From: Bittarella massiliensis (ex Durand et al. 2017)
GTDB taxonomy: Bacteria > Bacillota > Clostridia > Oscillospirales > Ruminococcaceae
Direction: 5' to 3'
Length of the DNA stretch: 64,000 nucleotides
Assembly: GCF_001486165.1 (NCBI RefSeq)
Contig: NZ_LN908976.1
Span: 248,071-312,070, forward strand
Shown: positions 33,312-41,590 of the stretch, one piece after another
Layout of the letters: each line of letters starts with the position of its first letter
Position numbering within the stretch: the stretch's first letter is position 1
The notes under the pieces: model-generated
The model's database searches: none
Seen by the model: the letters and a program-made list of their open reading frames with translations, nothing else
Told to the model about the DNA's origin: nothing
Program-made: the position numbers and the translations under genes

Positions 33312-33692
33312 TTATTTTTTTTTAGGTTTTGCGGTGGTGCGTTCGTTCAGGGACCACAGCTGTAATATTTCCGGCAAAATTTCATAAATCGAAAAAGTCT
33401 CAAACCCGTCCAGCCAATCGTCCAAAGACGCCGGCGCGTCCGGGTCATACTGCTTTGCCATAACATAGGCGGCATTTTCAAAAATCTCCAAATCTAGCAC
33501 CGACAGCTGCGCGTCCCTCTGCTCCTCTTCGGTTTTGGCGTTTTCCCCATTGATGGCCTTGGCATAGCTCTTGCGCAGGCGGTTCAGGTCTTGGATGATG
33601 TCCCGGCCAATTTTGTGCCGGTAGATCCTCGGGGTAAGGGCGGTTGCCCGAAACCCCACCTCTTTTCCCGAAATGGTCAGCACTTTGTCCAT
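33312..33692 (-). CDS. Tail assembly chaperone (gpG-like)
   Basis: 126 residues (DKVLTISGKEVGFRATALTPRIYRHKIGRDII...). It lies between major tail protein and tape measure, the standard place. It ends in Lys codons on a slippery A9 run that allows -1 frameshifting into the 33106-33276 frame. Probably coats the tape-measure protein during assembly. Confidence 0.85.
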   Translation of the reverse strand: MDKVLTISGKEVGFRATALTPRIYRHKIGRDIIQDLNRLRKSYAKAINGENAKTEEEQRDAQLSVLDLEIFENAAYVMAKQYDPDAPASLDDWLDGFETFSIYEILPEILQLWSLNERTTAKPKKK

Positions 33693-34253
33693 TTATGCCA
33701 CAGCTCCTTCCACGAAAACTGACTTATACCAGTTGTTCACAGTCTCCGCCGGGGTGCTGTCCTGCGTCATTGCCAGCACGTTCCCGTTTTCCAACGGGGA
33801 CGCGGTGACCGAAATGGACTGGGTCTGCGGCTCCTTGGATTCAGACGTAGTCGCAAACGACCGGCTGGGCCGGGTGGCGTTGCAATTGTACAGCACAAAT
33901 TTTGTGCCGCTGGTGTCTCCGTCTTCCTCAAAGAGGAGCGCGAATGGCTTGGGCTCCACTCTGGCGTTCTCGGTCAGCACTTTGGAGGTTGCACCCTCGG
34001 TCACGCCATAGATCTCTTTGAGAAACTCTGGCGGGAAAAGGGCCATCTCCAGGTCGCCCGTGTACCCGTTGTTGGCGCTGGACTGATAATAGACAATTCC
34101 GTCCGCATAAAAGGGCGACACATCTCCCTGCGGCTCCAGAGAAAAACTAACAGCACCAGGGATTTTCACCGGCGTGGACCAGGCAGGCTCTGCGCCATCG
34201 GTAAAGACAGCATAGTGCACGTTTTTGATATTGAATTTTACTTTATCAGGCAT
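33693..34253 (-). CDS. Major tail protein (phi13-type)
   Basis: 186 residues. Pattern KFNIKNVHYAVFTDG...PVKIPGAVSFSLEPQGD and YYQSSANNGYTGDLEMALFP is characteristic of the phage major tail tube family. One gene before the chaperones, as expected. Confidence 0.88.
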   Translation of the reverse strand: MPDKVKFNIKNVHYAVFTDGAEPAWSTPVKIPGAVSFSLEPQGDVSPFYADGIVYYQSSANNGYTGDLEMALFPPEFLKEIYGVTEGATSKVLTENARVEPKPFALLFEEDGDTSGTKFVLYNCNATRPSRSFATTSESKEPQTQSISVTASPLENGNVLAMTQDSTPAETVNNWYKSVFVEGAVA

Positions 34254-34255
34254 TT

Positions 34256-34561
34256 TTACACCTCAATTTCGTAGAGTATTTGATAGCACCGTTCGCCATC
34301 AAGATAGGTTTCCGATTTTTCCCAAAAGAAAGAGGACAAGGCATCCTCCACCTTGTCCTCCGCTTCTGGGCTTTTTAGATTTGTGTAAAGCTCGACTTGT
34401 ACATGACTGATTGGGCAATACGCTATTCCGTCAGCAGAAAAGTTGTTTGTGTAAGCCTCTCGATACAAAATGTATGGCGCGTTTTGCTCTTCCTCGAAAT
34501 ACCCGTAAGCCACTGGAATCCCTGTAGTTTTTAGGGTGTTTTTTAGTTCTTCAAGCGTCAT
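34256..34561 (-). CDS. Tail terminator / pi2-38-like head-tail protein
   Basis: 101 residues (TLEELKNTLKTTGIPVAYGYFEEEQNAPYILYRE). Position between the HK97 gp10-like and major tail genes, and the beta-alpha pattern with VQVELYT, fit tail-terminator proteins. It overlaps the previous gene by four bases. Confidence 0.65.
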   Translation of the reverse strand: MTLEELKNTLKTTGIPVAYGYFEEEQNAPYILYREAYTNNFSADGIAYCPISHVQVELYTNLKSPEAEDKVEDALSSFFWEKSETYLDGERCYQILYEIEV

Positions 34562-34941
34562 TTTTTTACGATCACCTTTACTTTTCGTATCAATTTCTGT
34601 TCTACGTTTTTTTCTGCTGGGCCTATATGGGGGTGCGGTGGGGCGGCGCCCTTTGCCGTGCCTCCCCTCCCTGCGTGACCGTCCTCCAGCAAGTGGGTAA
34701 GCTGATAATCAGTCCGATTTCTTATCACAACGCGAATGTATTCGGTGCTTTCGTACGCAACCTTGTCTCTCCATCCCTTCCGGTAGCTTCCTGTCAGCAC
34801 AGGGCTCTTCTCCTGGATTTCTCGGCGGCACTCCTTCGCGGCCTGCTTGATTTCTTCTTTTAGGCTATCAGTGACGTCTTGGCTGTACTCGGCCAACTCT
34901 TTGGCGATTGCGGACGCCAAGCTGTCTGTCTTCACGCCCAT
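34558..34941 (-). CDS. HK97 gp10-like tail-completion protein
   Basis: 127 residues from the ATG at 34941 (GGCGGGG upstream). SPVLTGSYRKGWRDKV and HLLEDGHAGRGG...PHIGPAEK are the HK97 gp10 signature. It joins head and tail. Confidence 0.85.
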   Translation of the reverse strand: MGVKTDSLASAIAKELAEYSQDVTDSLKEEIKQAAKECRREIQEKSPVLTGSYRKGWRDKVAYESTEYIRVVIRNRTDYQLTHLLEDGHAGRGGTAKGAAPPHPHIGPAEKNVEQKLIRKVKVIVKK

Positions 34942-35243
34942 TAAATCCCCGCCTTTCTCTCCATGTAGAGCTCTATTGTGTCCCCTCTCCCTAAAAAGGT
35001 GCGGTAAATCCCATATCGCACCCCGTCCAGCTCTGCAATTTGCTCTCCTTGGTAATCGGAGGCAAATACGATGGCTCGGTAAGCCGGATTTAGCCCCGCC
35101 TTTCCACCGTCGAACCATTCGCTGGCGGACACGCTAGTGATGTCGCAAAAAACATTTCTCGGAGCCTCTTGAGGGACACGCTGCCCAATGTTGTCCTCTA
35201 TGTAGGAGACCCCAACAAGGGTGAGCACTCGCGACCTGTCCAC
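34941..35243 (-). CDS. Head-tail stopper/joining protein
   Basis: 100 residues with a GTG start overlapping the stop of the previous gene. Position and pattern (RNVFCDITSVSASEWFDGGKAGLNPAYRAIV) match head closure proteins of HK97-type siphophages. Confidence 0.7.
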   Translation of the reverse strand: MDRSRVLTLVGVSYIEDNIGQRVPQEAPRNVFCDITSVSASEWFDGGKAGLNPAYRAIVFASDYQGEQIAELDGVRYGIYRTFLGRGDTIELYMERKAGI

Positions 35244-35515
35244 TATATATCCCCCCAGTCGGTATAACCAGTTGCAATTTGTAACTGGGCCTTTTGCTCG
35301 TCATATGCCGCTTTGAGCCTGTCGTATTCATCCGGGCTTCCGAAGTTTGCCCGGCAATAAGTTGTGACTGCCCGGATGATAAGAGGGTCTGTTTCTTCCA
35401 GAGAGACGATTCCGGCTATTCTGAGGTCCGCTATGGCCGCCGCAATCAAATCGGAGATTTCTTCGTCAAATGCGGTAGTTGTGATTCGCAGGGCCAGCTT
35501 TACCTTTTCTAGCAT
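35243..35515 (-). CDS. Head-tail connector (gp6-like)
   Basis: 90 residues, alpha-helical: VKLALRITTTAFDEEISDLIAAAIADLRIAGI...DPLIIRAVTTYCRANFG, the gp6/DUF3199 connector pattern. Adjacent to the capsid gene as usual. Confidence 0.8.
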   Translation of the reverse strand: MLEKVKLALRITTTAFDEEISDLIAAAIADLRIAGIVSLEETDPLIIRAVTTYCRANFGSPDEYDRLKAAYDEQKAQLQIATGYTDWGDI

Positions 35516-35625
35516 CTCTTCGCCTCCTGTTCGGCCAAAAATTCGGAGATTATATCAGCCTTTGCAGTTTTGCGAATGCTATAACCTAAGTTAGACGCCA
35601 GGGACTTGATTTGGCTGATGGTCAT
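35509..35625 (-). CDS. Small phage protein, SAP/Rho-N-like helices
   Basis: 38 residues (TISQIKSLASNLGYSIRKTA then KADIISEFLAEQEAKRC). ATG after GGGGAGTTGAGAAAA; the stop overlaps the next gene's ATG (ATGCTAG), as expected in a tightly packed operon. The TISQIKSLA...I..T.KADII..FL pattern resembles minimal SAP/Rho N-terminal helix pairs. Lies between capsid and connector. Confidence 0.7.
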   Translation of the reverse strand: MTISQIKSLASNLGYSIRKTAKADIISEFLAEQEAKRC

Positions 35626-35672
35626 TTTTCTCAACTCCCCTGCGCCAAACTCGCTCTGGAGGCTATAGCCAT

Positions 35673-36797
35673 TTACCCCTCGCTGGTCACCGTCAGCTGG
35701 GCGAAGGAATCCGGGTCGATCAAAGCGCCAGAACCGCGAGCATATCCGGAGTAGGTGGTCACGTGCTTTTTAATGTCTTTGTCGCTCTCGATCATAATGT
35801 CCTGGATCATATTGTAGACCACTCTGCGGCCGTCGCCAATCAATACGACATTGTCGGCTACGGCATCCTCGACCTTGATTTGAGCGCCCAAGATGACCCC
35901 TTCTTGGCCAGCCTGAGCAGATGGCTGGAAGATAGGGCGACCGGTGGTATCGACCATCCCAACCAGATGGTTATAGATGGTGGCGCGGGTAGCATACACA
36001 GACACGGCCCCAACTCTTTTCAATTTCCCAAACAGAGCGGCCAGCTCCTTGAAGGTAATGGCCCCATTTGCGGCGCTGTTTACCTTGTTCCCGGCGGCCA
36101 TGTCAGTGCCAATCTGCGAAATCACATCAGAGGCCATAGCATCTCCAAGGCTTGCGCTGATTTCATCAATCAGGTACCGCTCCAGCGCGTCGATGCTCAT
36201 TCTCTCCATGGCATAAGAAATGTCCACATGCTTGGAAAAATCCTTTCCAGACAAGGTGACCTTCACGAAGGTGTTCTGCTCATCATCGTTCGCAGCGTTT
36301 TCAGCCACAGTTTTTGCCTCGCCCTGGGCAACGGCGGTGTGCTTTACCACGTCCAAGATAGTCCCGGTCCGGTAGATGGTGATGTCCCCCATAATGGAGT
36401 GGCGCTTAGAGACCAAGTCCCAGATGCTGTCCAGCATGGTGGTAGGCAGAGGGGCGGAGGTGTTTGCAGTGGTATGGACAAAGGCCGCCCTCTCTTCCTT
36501 GTTCATTTCAAGGCCGAGCAAATCTTTCAGGAAGGCGCTGCGGTATTCTTTGCTTTCCGCGCCACCTACGCGCTCTTCGCGCATTCCGCTAAATACGCGA
36601 ACAGGGGTGCCAGAGCCGTCAGAAACTTCCTGACGCAACTTGGCTCGCTTCTCTGCGGCATCGTCGATTCCTTTCATCTCGTTTTTCAGGGTACGCACCT
36701 CTTCGGTCAGGGCGTCAATGTCGGCGTTCTCATTGTCCATCTCACCGCGGATAGCGGCGAGGCGGGCTTCGATCTCTTCTCTTCTGTTCATGTTCAT
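35673..36797 (-). CDS. Major capsid protein (HK97 fold)
   Basis: 374 residues. The N-terminal ~100 residues form the coiled scaffold-like delta domain (REEIEARLAAIRGEMDNENADID...). The capsid domain follows (SIMGDITIYRTGTILDVVKH; GDGRRVVYNMIQDIMIESD). It overlaps the protease gene by ATGA. Confidence 0.93.
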   Translation of the reverse strand: MNMNRREEIEARLAAIRGEMDNENADIDALTEEVRTLKNEMKGIDDAAEKRAKLRQEVSDGSGTPVRVFSGMREERVGGAESKEYRSAFLKDLLGLEMNKEERAAFVHTTANTSAPLPTTMLDSIWDLVSKRHSIMGDITIYRTGTILDVVKHTAVAQGEAKTVAENAANDDEQNTFVKVTLSGKDFSKHVDISYAMERMSIDALERYLIDEISASLGDAMASDVISQIGTDMAAGNKVNSAANGAITFKELAALFGKLKRVGAVSVYATRATIYNHLVGMVDTTGRPIFQPSAQAGQEGVILGAQIKVEDAVADNVVLIGDGRRVVYNMIQDIMIESDKDIKKHVTTYSGYARGSGALIDPDSFAQLTVTSEG

Positions 36798-37429
36798 ACC
36801 TCCAGCATAAGTTTTAATTTTTTGATTTTACTCGCCCGTTCCAGTCTCTCCGCCTTGATTTCGCCAATCACTCCGTCGGCAAATCTCCGGGCGCTGATCG
36901 ACGTCATGTCATTGGCCGGGGTAGACACGGCGCTGACGTCGTACAGCTTTGAAATTTTGATTATGGTCCTGGTTATAATTTCCAATCCGCTTTCTCTGTC
37001 AAATACGCTTTCTCTTTTATCCTCTGCAACCACAAACCCGAACGACATCTTGTCAGTGTAGCCACCTTCGATTTCCTGGTATAGTTGTCGCCCAATGTCT
37101 GTTCCCCCGAGGTTTGCGGATACTTTTAACCCAACAGTGTCCACAGTCAGGGCCAGGGTACCATTTTTATTTCTAGCAAAAACGCGGCCGCCATGGTCAT
37201 ACTGCATAATTACATCACTCATGTCGCATTCCGAAAAGGCGGTTGGCGCAATCTTCTCAAATACCCTATAATCATTCCCGTCGAACAAAATATATGATTG
37301 GTCAAAAGTCGTTGCATATCCTTCCACAACCATCTCCTCGGCGTCATCGGAGGCTTTGGCCGCCATTTTCATTCCCCTGTATTCTCTGCCATCTTCCAGT
37401 CGCCGGATCTGTCTGTCATTTAGCTCCAC
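36794..37429 (-). CDS. HK97-family prohead protease
   Basis: 211 residues. Catalytic His in MQYDHGG and Ser in DKMSFGF; VVEGYATTFDQ near the N-terminus is typical. It cleaves the capsid delta domain during maturation. The GTG start overlaps the portal gene end by 14 bases. Confidence 0.9.
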   Translation of the reverse strand: MELNDRQIRRLEDGREYRGMKMAAKASDDAEEMVVEGYATTFDQSYILFDGNDYRVFEKIAPTAFSECDMSDVIMQYDHGGRVFARNKNGTLALTVDTVGLKVSANLGGTDIGRQLYQEIEGGYTDKMSFGFVVAEDKRESVFDRESGLEIITRTIIKISKLYDVSAVSTPANDMTSISARRFADGVIGEIKAERLERASKIKKLKLMLEV

Positions 37430-38597
37430 TCGCTCTATCTCCTTCCTTCCCTACGTTTCCGTCTGCGCCCAGCAGATAATATTCTCCTCGGATGGTGTAT
37501 GCCTGGCCCTGGCCGTCCGGCAACGGAGGCAAGTTCCAGATTTCGCGAATCTCGTCCCGGTTCATGATCCCCCGGTCTGCCATCTGAGCCGACACATTCA
37601 GCTTTTCGGTATTACTCATATATTGTAGTCGGTTGGCGGTAGCCATTAAAAAAGAGCCAGATGCGCGCTCTCGCTCTGTGAAAAGCATTTTGGTGACTAC
37701 ATCCGAAAACTGGACGGCAAACGGCTCAATAGCCCCCTCGTAAAACGCGCTCCAGGCGTCTCCATAGGCCTTGTTTTGCAAGACTTCCTCATTTACCCCA
37801 AAATAGTCGAATACATTTTTGCGAATGATTGCCATCTGTTCAGCGTCTACTACGAAGGGAGCACCTTTGATTTGTTGAATTTCTGAATATGTGTTTGGGA
37901 ACAACAGCACTCCGCCGTCTCCGCCTTGTAAGTTTTCCCGCGTAAACCGTTGGCGTTCTTTCGCCAAATCTTCCGTTTTTGAAAAGTTGTTGACTTTAGC
38001 CATGAACCGGAAAGTCGCCGCGCTTTTTACTGCCTCTGTGATCCCTTGGTTCTGAATGTTGATAAGTTCCATTGTTGGAGCCAAGGCCAGGTTGTCCTCT
38101 CCGAAAAAGTCATCTGCATACTGAAATTTTGTCATAACCCCGCAATGCCGCATTTCTACGCTGGCATATTGGCCGGCCTGAAATTGATACCTAAGCCACG
38201 GTTCTCCCCCGTACTGGACGATTTCGCATTGAATTGGCAAAATTGGAAAGATCCCGCTCATTTCCAAATAATCATCTATCACCGGGACAATAAAGGCGGT
38301 GTTGTTTACATCCAGAATAGTAGATAAACGGTACAAAAATTGCCCCCACGTCTGCCATTCGTTTGGCCCCGTCCTGAGCCTTGCCTGGAGTTTTGGTTTT
38401 GCCGCGCCGTGCGCCTGCACAGACAATTTGCTGATATGGGTGGCCCTGGCATTGATTGCCGAACGAACAAGTTCGCTTTCATAGATTCTGCCGCCCCATG
38501 TAGTAAATGCCGGAGAATACGCTGTAAGGGTCTTGAAAAATCCGTCCGATTCCCCTCTGGGCGAGGGCCGCTTAAATATTTTTTCAAATAGCCCCAT
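37416..38597 (-). CDS. Portal protein (HK97-type)
   Basis: 393 residues. ESELVRSAINARATHISKLSVQAH, then NTAFIVPVIDD and NYFGVNEEVLQNK-like VFDYFGVNEEVLQ are the HK97 portal pattern. It forms the DNA entry ring. Confidence 0.92.
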   Translation of the reverse strand: MGLFEKIFKRPSPRGESDGFFKTLTAYSPAFTTWGGRIYESELVRSAINARATHISKLSVQAHGAAKPKLQARLRTGPNEWQTWGQFLYRLSTILDVNNTAFIVPVIDDYLEMSGIFPILPIQCEIVQYGGEPWLRYQFQAGQYASVEMRHCGVMTKFQYADDFFGEDNLALAPTMELINIQNQGITEAVKSAATFRFMAKVNNFSKTEDLAKERQRFTRENLQGGDGGVLLFPNTYSEIQQIKGAPFVVDAEQMAIIRKNVFDYFGVNEEVLQNKAYGDAWSAFYEGAIEPFAVQFSDVVTKMLFTERERASGSFLMATANRLQYMSNTEKLNVSAQMADRGIMNRDEIREIWNLPPLPDGQGQAYTIRGEYYLLGADGNVGKEGDRASGAK

Positions 38598-38619
38598 TCT
38601 TTTCCCCCTCTATTTGGTT

Positions 38620-40266
38620 CTACTCATTCTTTAGCTGTTCCCCAATTTCCGAATAGTATTTTTGGCGAACCGTCATCGCGTCCAACAGCGCCGCACACCC
38701 ATCTATGTGAGCTGCGGCGTTCATTTTTATGGGCTTGCACCGGCCGCTCTCGGGCTCTGTCTTCATGGCGGTGTCAAGCAGATGCACTTTCAGCAGATCG
38801 TTGTCCCCGATGGAAAAGGCTCCATCTCGTATAAGGCCCTCTGTCTCTCTGATGACCGGAGTTAAGTTAAACCCCTGCCAAACGTCGTCCATGTGAAACC
38901 CGTATGCTCTCATGTCTTGGACAAGGTATTGGGCGGTGTATCGGTCATACCCGACTTTCAGCGGATAAATTTGGTATTCTTCCACCAGCATCTTGAACCA
39001 GTTAAAGCAATCATGATAATCTACAAAGTTATCTCCCGAAGGCTTCAAAATGCCGCGCTGAACGTAAGCGGAATACGGCATCCCATCTTTTATGGTCGCC
39101 TCTTCTATTCGCTCTGCCGGTAAAAAGAATTGCGCAAATACATATAGCCTTCCGTCTTTTTCTATGATTGCTGTGCATGCCGTTAGGTCTGTGGTGCGCG
39201 AAAGGTCGATTCCGCCAACGCAGTAAGAATCCCGGAAATCGTTCAGGGACATCGCCGGCCCGCTTGCCTTTTCCACGTCTTGTGCTGTGAGCCACGCCTG
39301 GCTGCTGTTTTGCTTGATGTTGCAGTATTTCGTGAGAAACTCCGCTTTTTTGGATAGGCTCCCTTCTGCCACGGCAATCTCTTCCAGCAAATAGTCAACC
39401 GACACCGAAACCCCTAGGTTTGGGTTTGACTTTCTCAACTCGTTTATGTCATTCCACCTTTGTAGATCATCAATCATGTAGAGGAATGGGGCAAGCCTTC
39501 GCTCCCTGCTATCGCCAAGCAAAAAACGGGTGCACCTCTTGATAAGCTCATCGTAAATCCCCTCATTGATATACCCAGATGTGGAAATGGACAAGAGGAT
39601 CGGCTGCTTTCTGGCGCCAAGAGCGGATTTCATGACTTCATACTGTTTCAAACCATTGTCTCCTGGCCAGCTTGAAATTTCATCGCAAACCGTGAGGTGC
39701 GGATTGAATCCGTCCGCCTTTTTGGCGTTGAAAGCTAGTTTTTTTACACTGCTGTTGCTGCTTTCGATGTAGTAGTCTGATTTTCTTCGTTTTATCAGCG
39801 CCGCCAGCTCTGGCTCTTTCTGAATCGTTTGCCAAAACGCCGAATAGACAAGGTCGGCTTGATCGAGTTTTGGGGCCACGCAGAATACTTTTGCACCGTA
39901 TTCCCCATCTAGAAAAACGCAGTAGGCAATAATTGCCGCCGCAAATAGGCTTTTCCCATTTTTTCTGGCCACAACGATAACAACTTCTCGAAATTGCCGA
40001 AATCCATCTTCCCCCACAATTCCAAAAATCACAGACACAATGGCTTTTTGCCAAAGCTCCAACTTTAATAGGTCGTCTCTTCCCTCGCAGTGATGACAAA
40101 ACGTCTCGATGAATTTAACTGCTCTGTTTGCCTTTTTTTGGTCAAAGAAAAAAGATTGGTCTCCTAGCCCGCGCACAATATATTCAAAAAATAGGCGAAC
40201 CCATTTCCCAACCACCGCGCTTCCATCCTGGATGGCCTGGTAGTATGTGAAGATATAGTTATCCAT
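38620..40266 (-). CDS. Terminase large subunit
   Basis: 548 residues. N-terminal ATPase with Walker A ARKNGKS near residue 100 and Walker B LTVCDE, then the nuclease domain beginning VGGIDLSRTTDLTA with further acidic residues (VGYDRYTAQY; AHIDGCAALLDA). Packages DNA into the prohead. It overlaps the small subunit by eight bases. Confidence 0.93.
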   Translation of the reverse strand: MDNYIFTYYQAIQDGSAVVGKWVRLFFEYIVRGLGDQSFFFDQKKANRAVKFIETFCHHCEGRDDLLKLELWQKAIVSVIFGIVGEDGFRQFREVVIVVARKNGKSLFAAAIIAYCVFLDGEYGAKVFCVAPKLDQADLVYSAFWQTIQKEPELAALIKRRKSDYYIESSNSSVKKLAFNAKKADGFNPHLTVCDEISSWPGDNGLKQYEVMKSALGARKQPILLSISTSGYINEGIYDELIKRCTRFLLGDSRERRLAPFLYMIDDLQRWNDINELRKSNPNLGVSVSVDYLLEEIAVAEGSLSKKAEFLTKYCNIKQNSSQAWLTAQDVEKASGPAMSLNDFRDSYCVGGIDLSRTTDLTACTAIIEKDGRLYVFAQFFLPAERIEEATIKDGMPYSAYVQRGILKPSGDNFVDYHDCFNWFKMLVEEYQIYPLKVGYDRYTAQYLVQDMRAYGFHMDDVWQGFNLTPVIRETEGLIRDGAFSIGDNDLLKVHLLDTAMKTEPESGRCKPIKMNAAAHIDGCAALLDAMTVRQKYYSEIGEQLKNE

Positions 40267-40597
40267 CCTTCATCATCTCTGCTAATTTGCTTTTTGCTGC
40301 GCTTGGAGGCGTCAGTTCATTCAGCTGCTTGATGATGCTTTGGTAATTTTTGTCGGTCGATGTAAACAATCGAGCTGCCGGCCTCTCCCGTTCATATGGT
40401 TCGGTCCTTTCCGACTGGGAGAACATCTCCACTTCTCCGTTCTTCTGGATTTCCGCCCACAGCTGGTCTAGCCGAACTCGGAGACGAGCCGCTTGTACAA
40501 TCAGCCCTTGAGCAACAGCGAATTGGTTTTGAGGAAGGCCTTTGTAAATATCGGTAAGTCTTTTGATCTCTGACTGTTCGGTAATAGGTTTTGCCAT
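40259..40597 (-). CDS. Terminase small subunit (P27-like)
   Basis: 112 residues, helical (ITEQSEIKRLTDIYKGLPQNQFAVAQGLIVQAARLR). Pattern and position before TerL fit the P27 family. It recognises the packaging site, which is probably nearby; the 115-bp gap to the HNH gene is the first place to look. Confidence 0.8.
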   Translation of the reverse strand: MAKPITEQSEIKRLTDIYKGLPQNQFAVAQGLIVQAARLRVRLDQLWAEIQKNGEVEMFSQSERTEPYERERPAARLFTSTDKNYQSIIKQLNELTPPSAAKSKLAEMMKDG

Positions 40598-40712
40598 TTC
40601 TCGCTCCTTTCTGGAGAGGCAGGGGGATTATACGTTCGAGAGAGAAAAAAAGAAGTCCACCCACCGGTCTCCTGGCATTATCTGTTTATTTTTGATAGGG
40701 GGGGCTATCCCC

Positions 40713-41015
40713 TCATCTCTGCAATTCTATCGTCACCCTTCCTGCCGGATCCACCTTGTATCTTCTTCTTTTCCCATGCGCTTTTCCGTGACAGTCTCTG
40801 CACAGTAGCTCTAGGTTATCCCAGGCTAGGGCTATACTGGGGTTGTCAATATTCTCCGCCGTGAGTTCTTGCTTGTGGTGAACAATTTCCCCCGCCTTGT
40901 ATATCCCCTTGCGCAGGCACTCTTCGCACAACCACCCCGCGCTTGCCGCATAGGCCGAACGGGTCATCTGCCATATTTTTGACTTGTAAAATCTCTCTGC
41001 GAATTTCTTTGCCAT
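40713..41015 (-). CDS. HNH endonuclease next to terminase
   Basis: 100 residues. ERFYKSKIWQMTRSAYAASAGWLCEECLRKG, then IVHHKQELT and NLELLCRDCHGKAHG give the HNH metal core with a CxxC...CxxC zinc site. HNH proteins beside terminases stimulate genome cleavage at packaging in HK97-like phages. Confidence 0.9.
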   Translation of the reverse strand: MAKKFAERFYKSKIWQMTRSAYAASAGWLCEECLRKGIYKAGEIVHHKQELTAENIDNPSIALAWDNLELLCRDCHGKAHGKRRRYKVDPAGRVTIELQR

Positions 41016-41085
41016 ATGTCTGATCCCCTCATGATTTTACTCGACTTTATATGCCATATTATATATAGCGAAAGGAGGAGAGCAA

Positions 41086-41313
41086 ATGCCAGAAGTTTCT
41101 AACTTCTACGGGATTTTGGTTATTGACCAATTGGTCAAGGAACGAAAACGCCAAGGTGTCACCCAGCAACAACTTTCTGCACTCACCGGGATAAATCAGA
41201 CCGCCATATCTCGAATCGAAAGCAAGCGGATTTCCCCAACAATCCAAACCGTTGATATTCTGGCAGATGCGCTCGGATGCTCACTTCGCCTTTCCAAAAA
41301 AGACGCCAAATAA
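41086..41313 (+). CDS. XRE-family HTH regulator, antisense to the late operon
   Basis: 75 residues. LVKERKRQGVTQQQLSALTGINQTAISRIESKRISPTIQTVDILADALG is a full Cro/C1-type helix-turn-helix. ATG follows AAAGGAGGAGAGC. It is the only plus-strand gene in the middle of the leftward operon, just downstream of the structured RNA and facing it; it may control the late region. Its own terminator is at 41298-41330. Confidence 0.85.
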   Translation: MPEVSNFYGILVIDQLVKERKRQGVTQQQLSALTGINQTAISRIESKRISPTIQTVDILADALGCSLRLSKKDAK

Positions 41314-41330
41314 GTCGGTGTCTTTTTCTT
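41298..41330 (+). terminator. Terminator of the XRE gene
   Basis: GACGCC/GGTGTC stem (with a G-U pair) flanked by A/T runs, then TTTTTCTTTT, overlapping the end of the coding region. Confidence 0.55.
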
Positions 41331-41410
41331 TTCCCCTAATCCCACCCCTCCAGCGTCTATGCGAATCGCTTGCGCTGGCACGCCCGTTGCCCAAAAATGG
41401 ACACGAAAAA

Positions 41411-41432
41411 GCCCACACCGTCAGGTGCAGGC
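41411..41432 (-). terminator. Terminator of the structured RNA
   Basis: On the minus strand GCCTGCACC-TGAC-GGTGTGGGC, a continuous 9-bp stem with two G-U pairs, then TTTTTCG. On the plus strand the same stem has two mismatches, so orientation is clear. Confidence 0.75.
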
Positions 41433-41549
41433 TTGAATTGTCGGCCCACCCAGCCTAATGAATACCCCGCGTGCTGAACGTAAGGCTTCGACTGGGCAGG
41501 CATAATCTTCCGGCTACTTTTTAGTCTCCGTCGGTGGGGAGACAATCTC

Positions 41550-41590
41550 AATCACGTCAGACACTTATATCCCGCTGCTGACACGCGGCG
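41550..41590 (-). ncRNA. Orphan CptI-like antitoxin pseudoknot
   Basis: 34 of 41 positions equal the CptI repeat at 23222. Stem 1 is CCGC/GCGG in place of TCGC/GCGA (compensatory), and stem 2 GTCAG/CTGAC is unchanged; the loop word ATAAGTGT is kept. No toxin gene is adjacent. Confidence 0.75.

Noticed and set aside
40598-40712. Packaging (cos) site
   Set aside because: Expected near the terminase genes, but I cannot identify a cohesive-end sequence from the bases alone.
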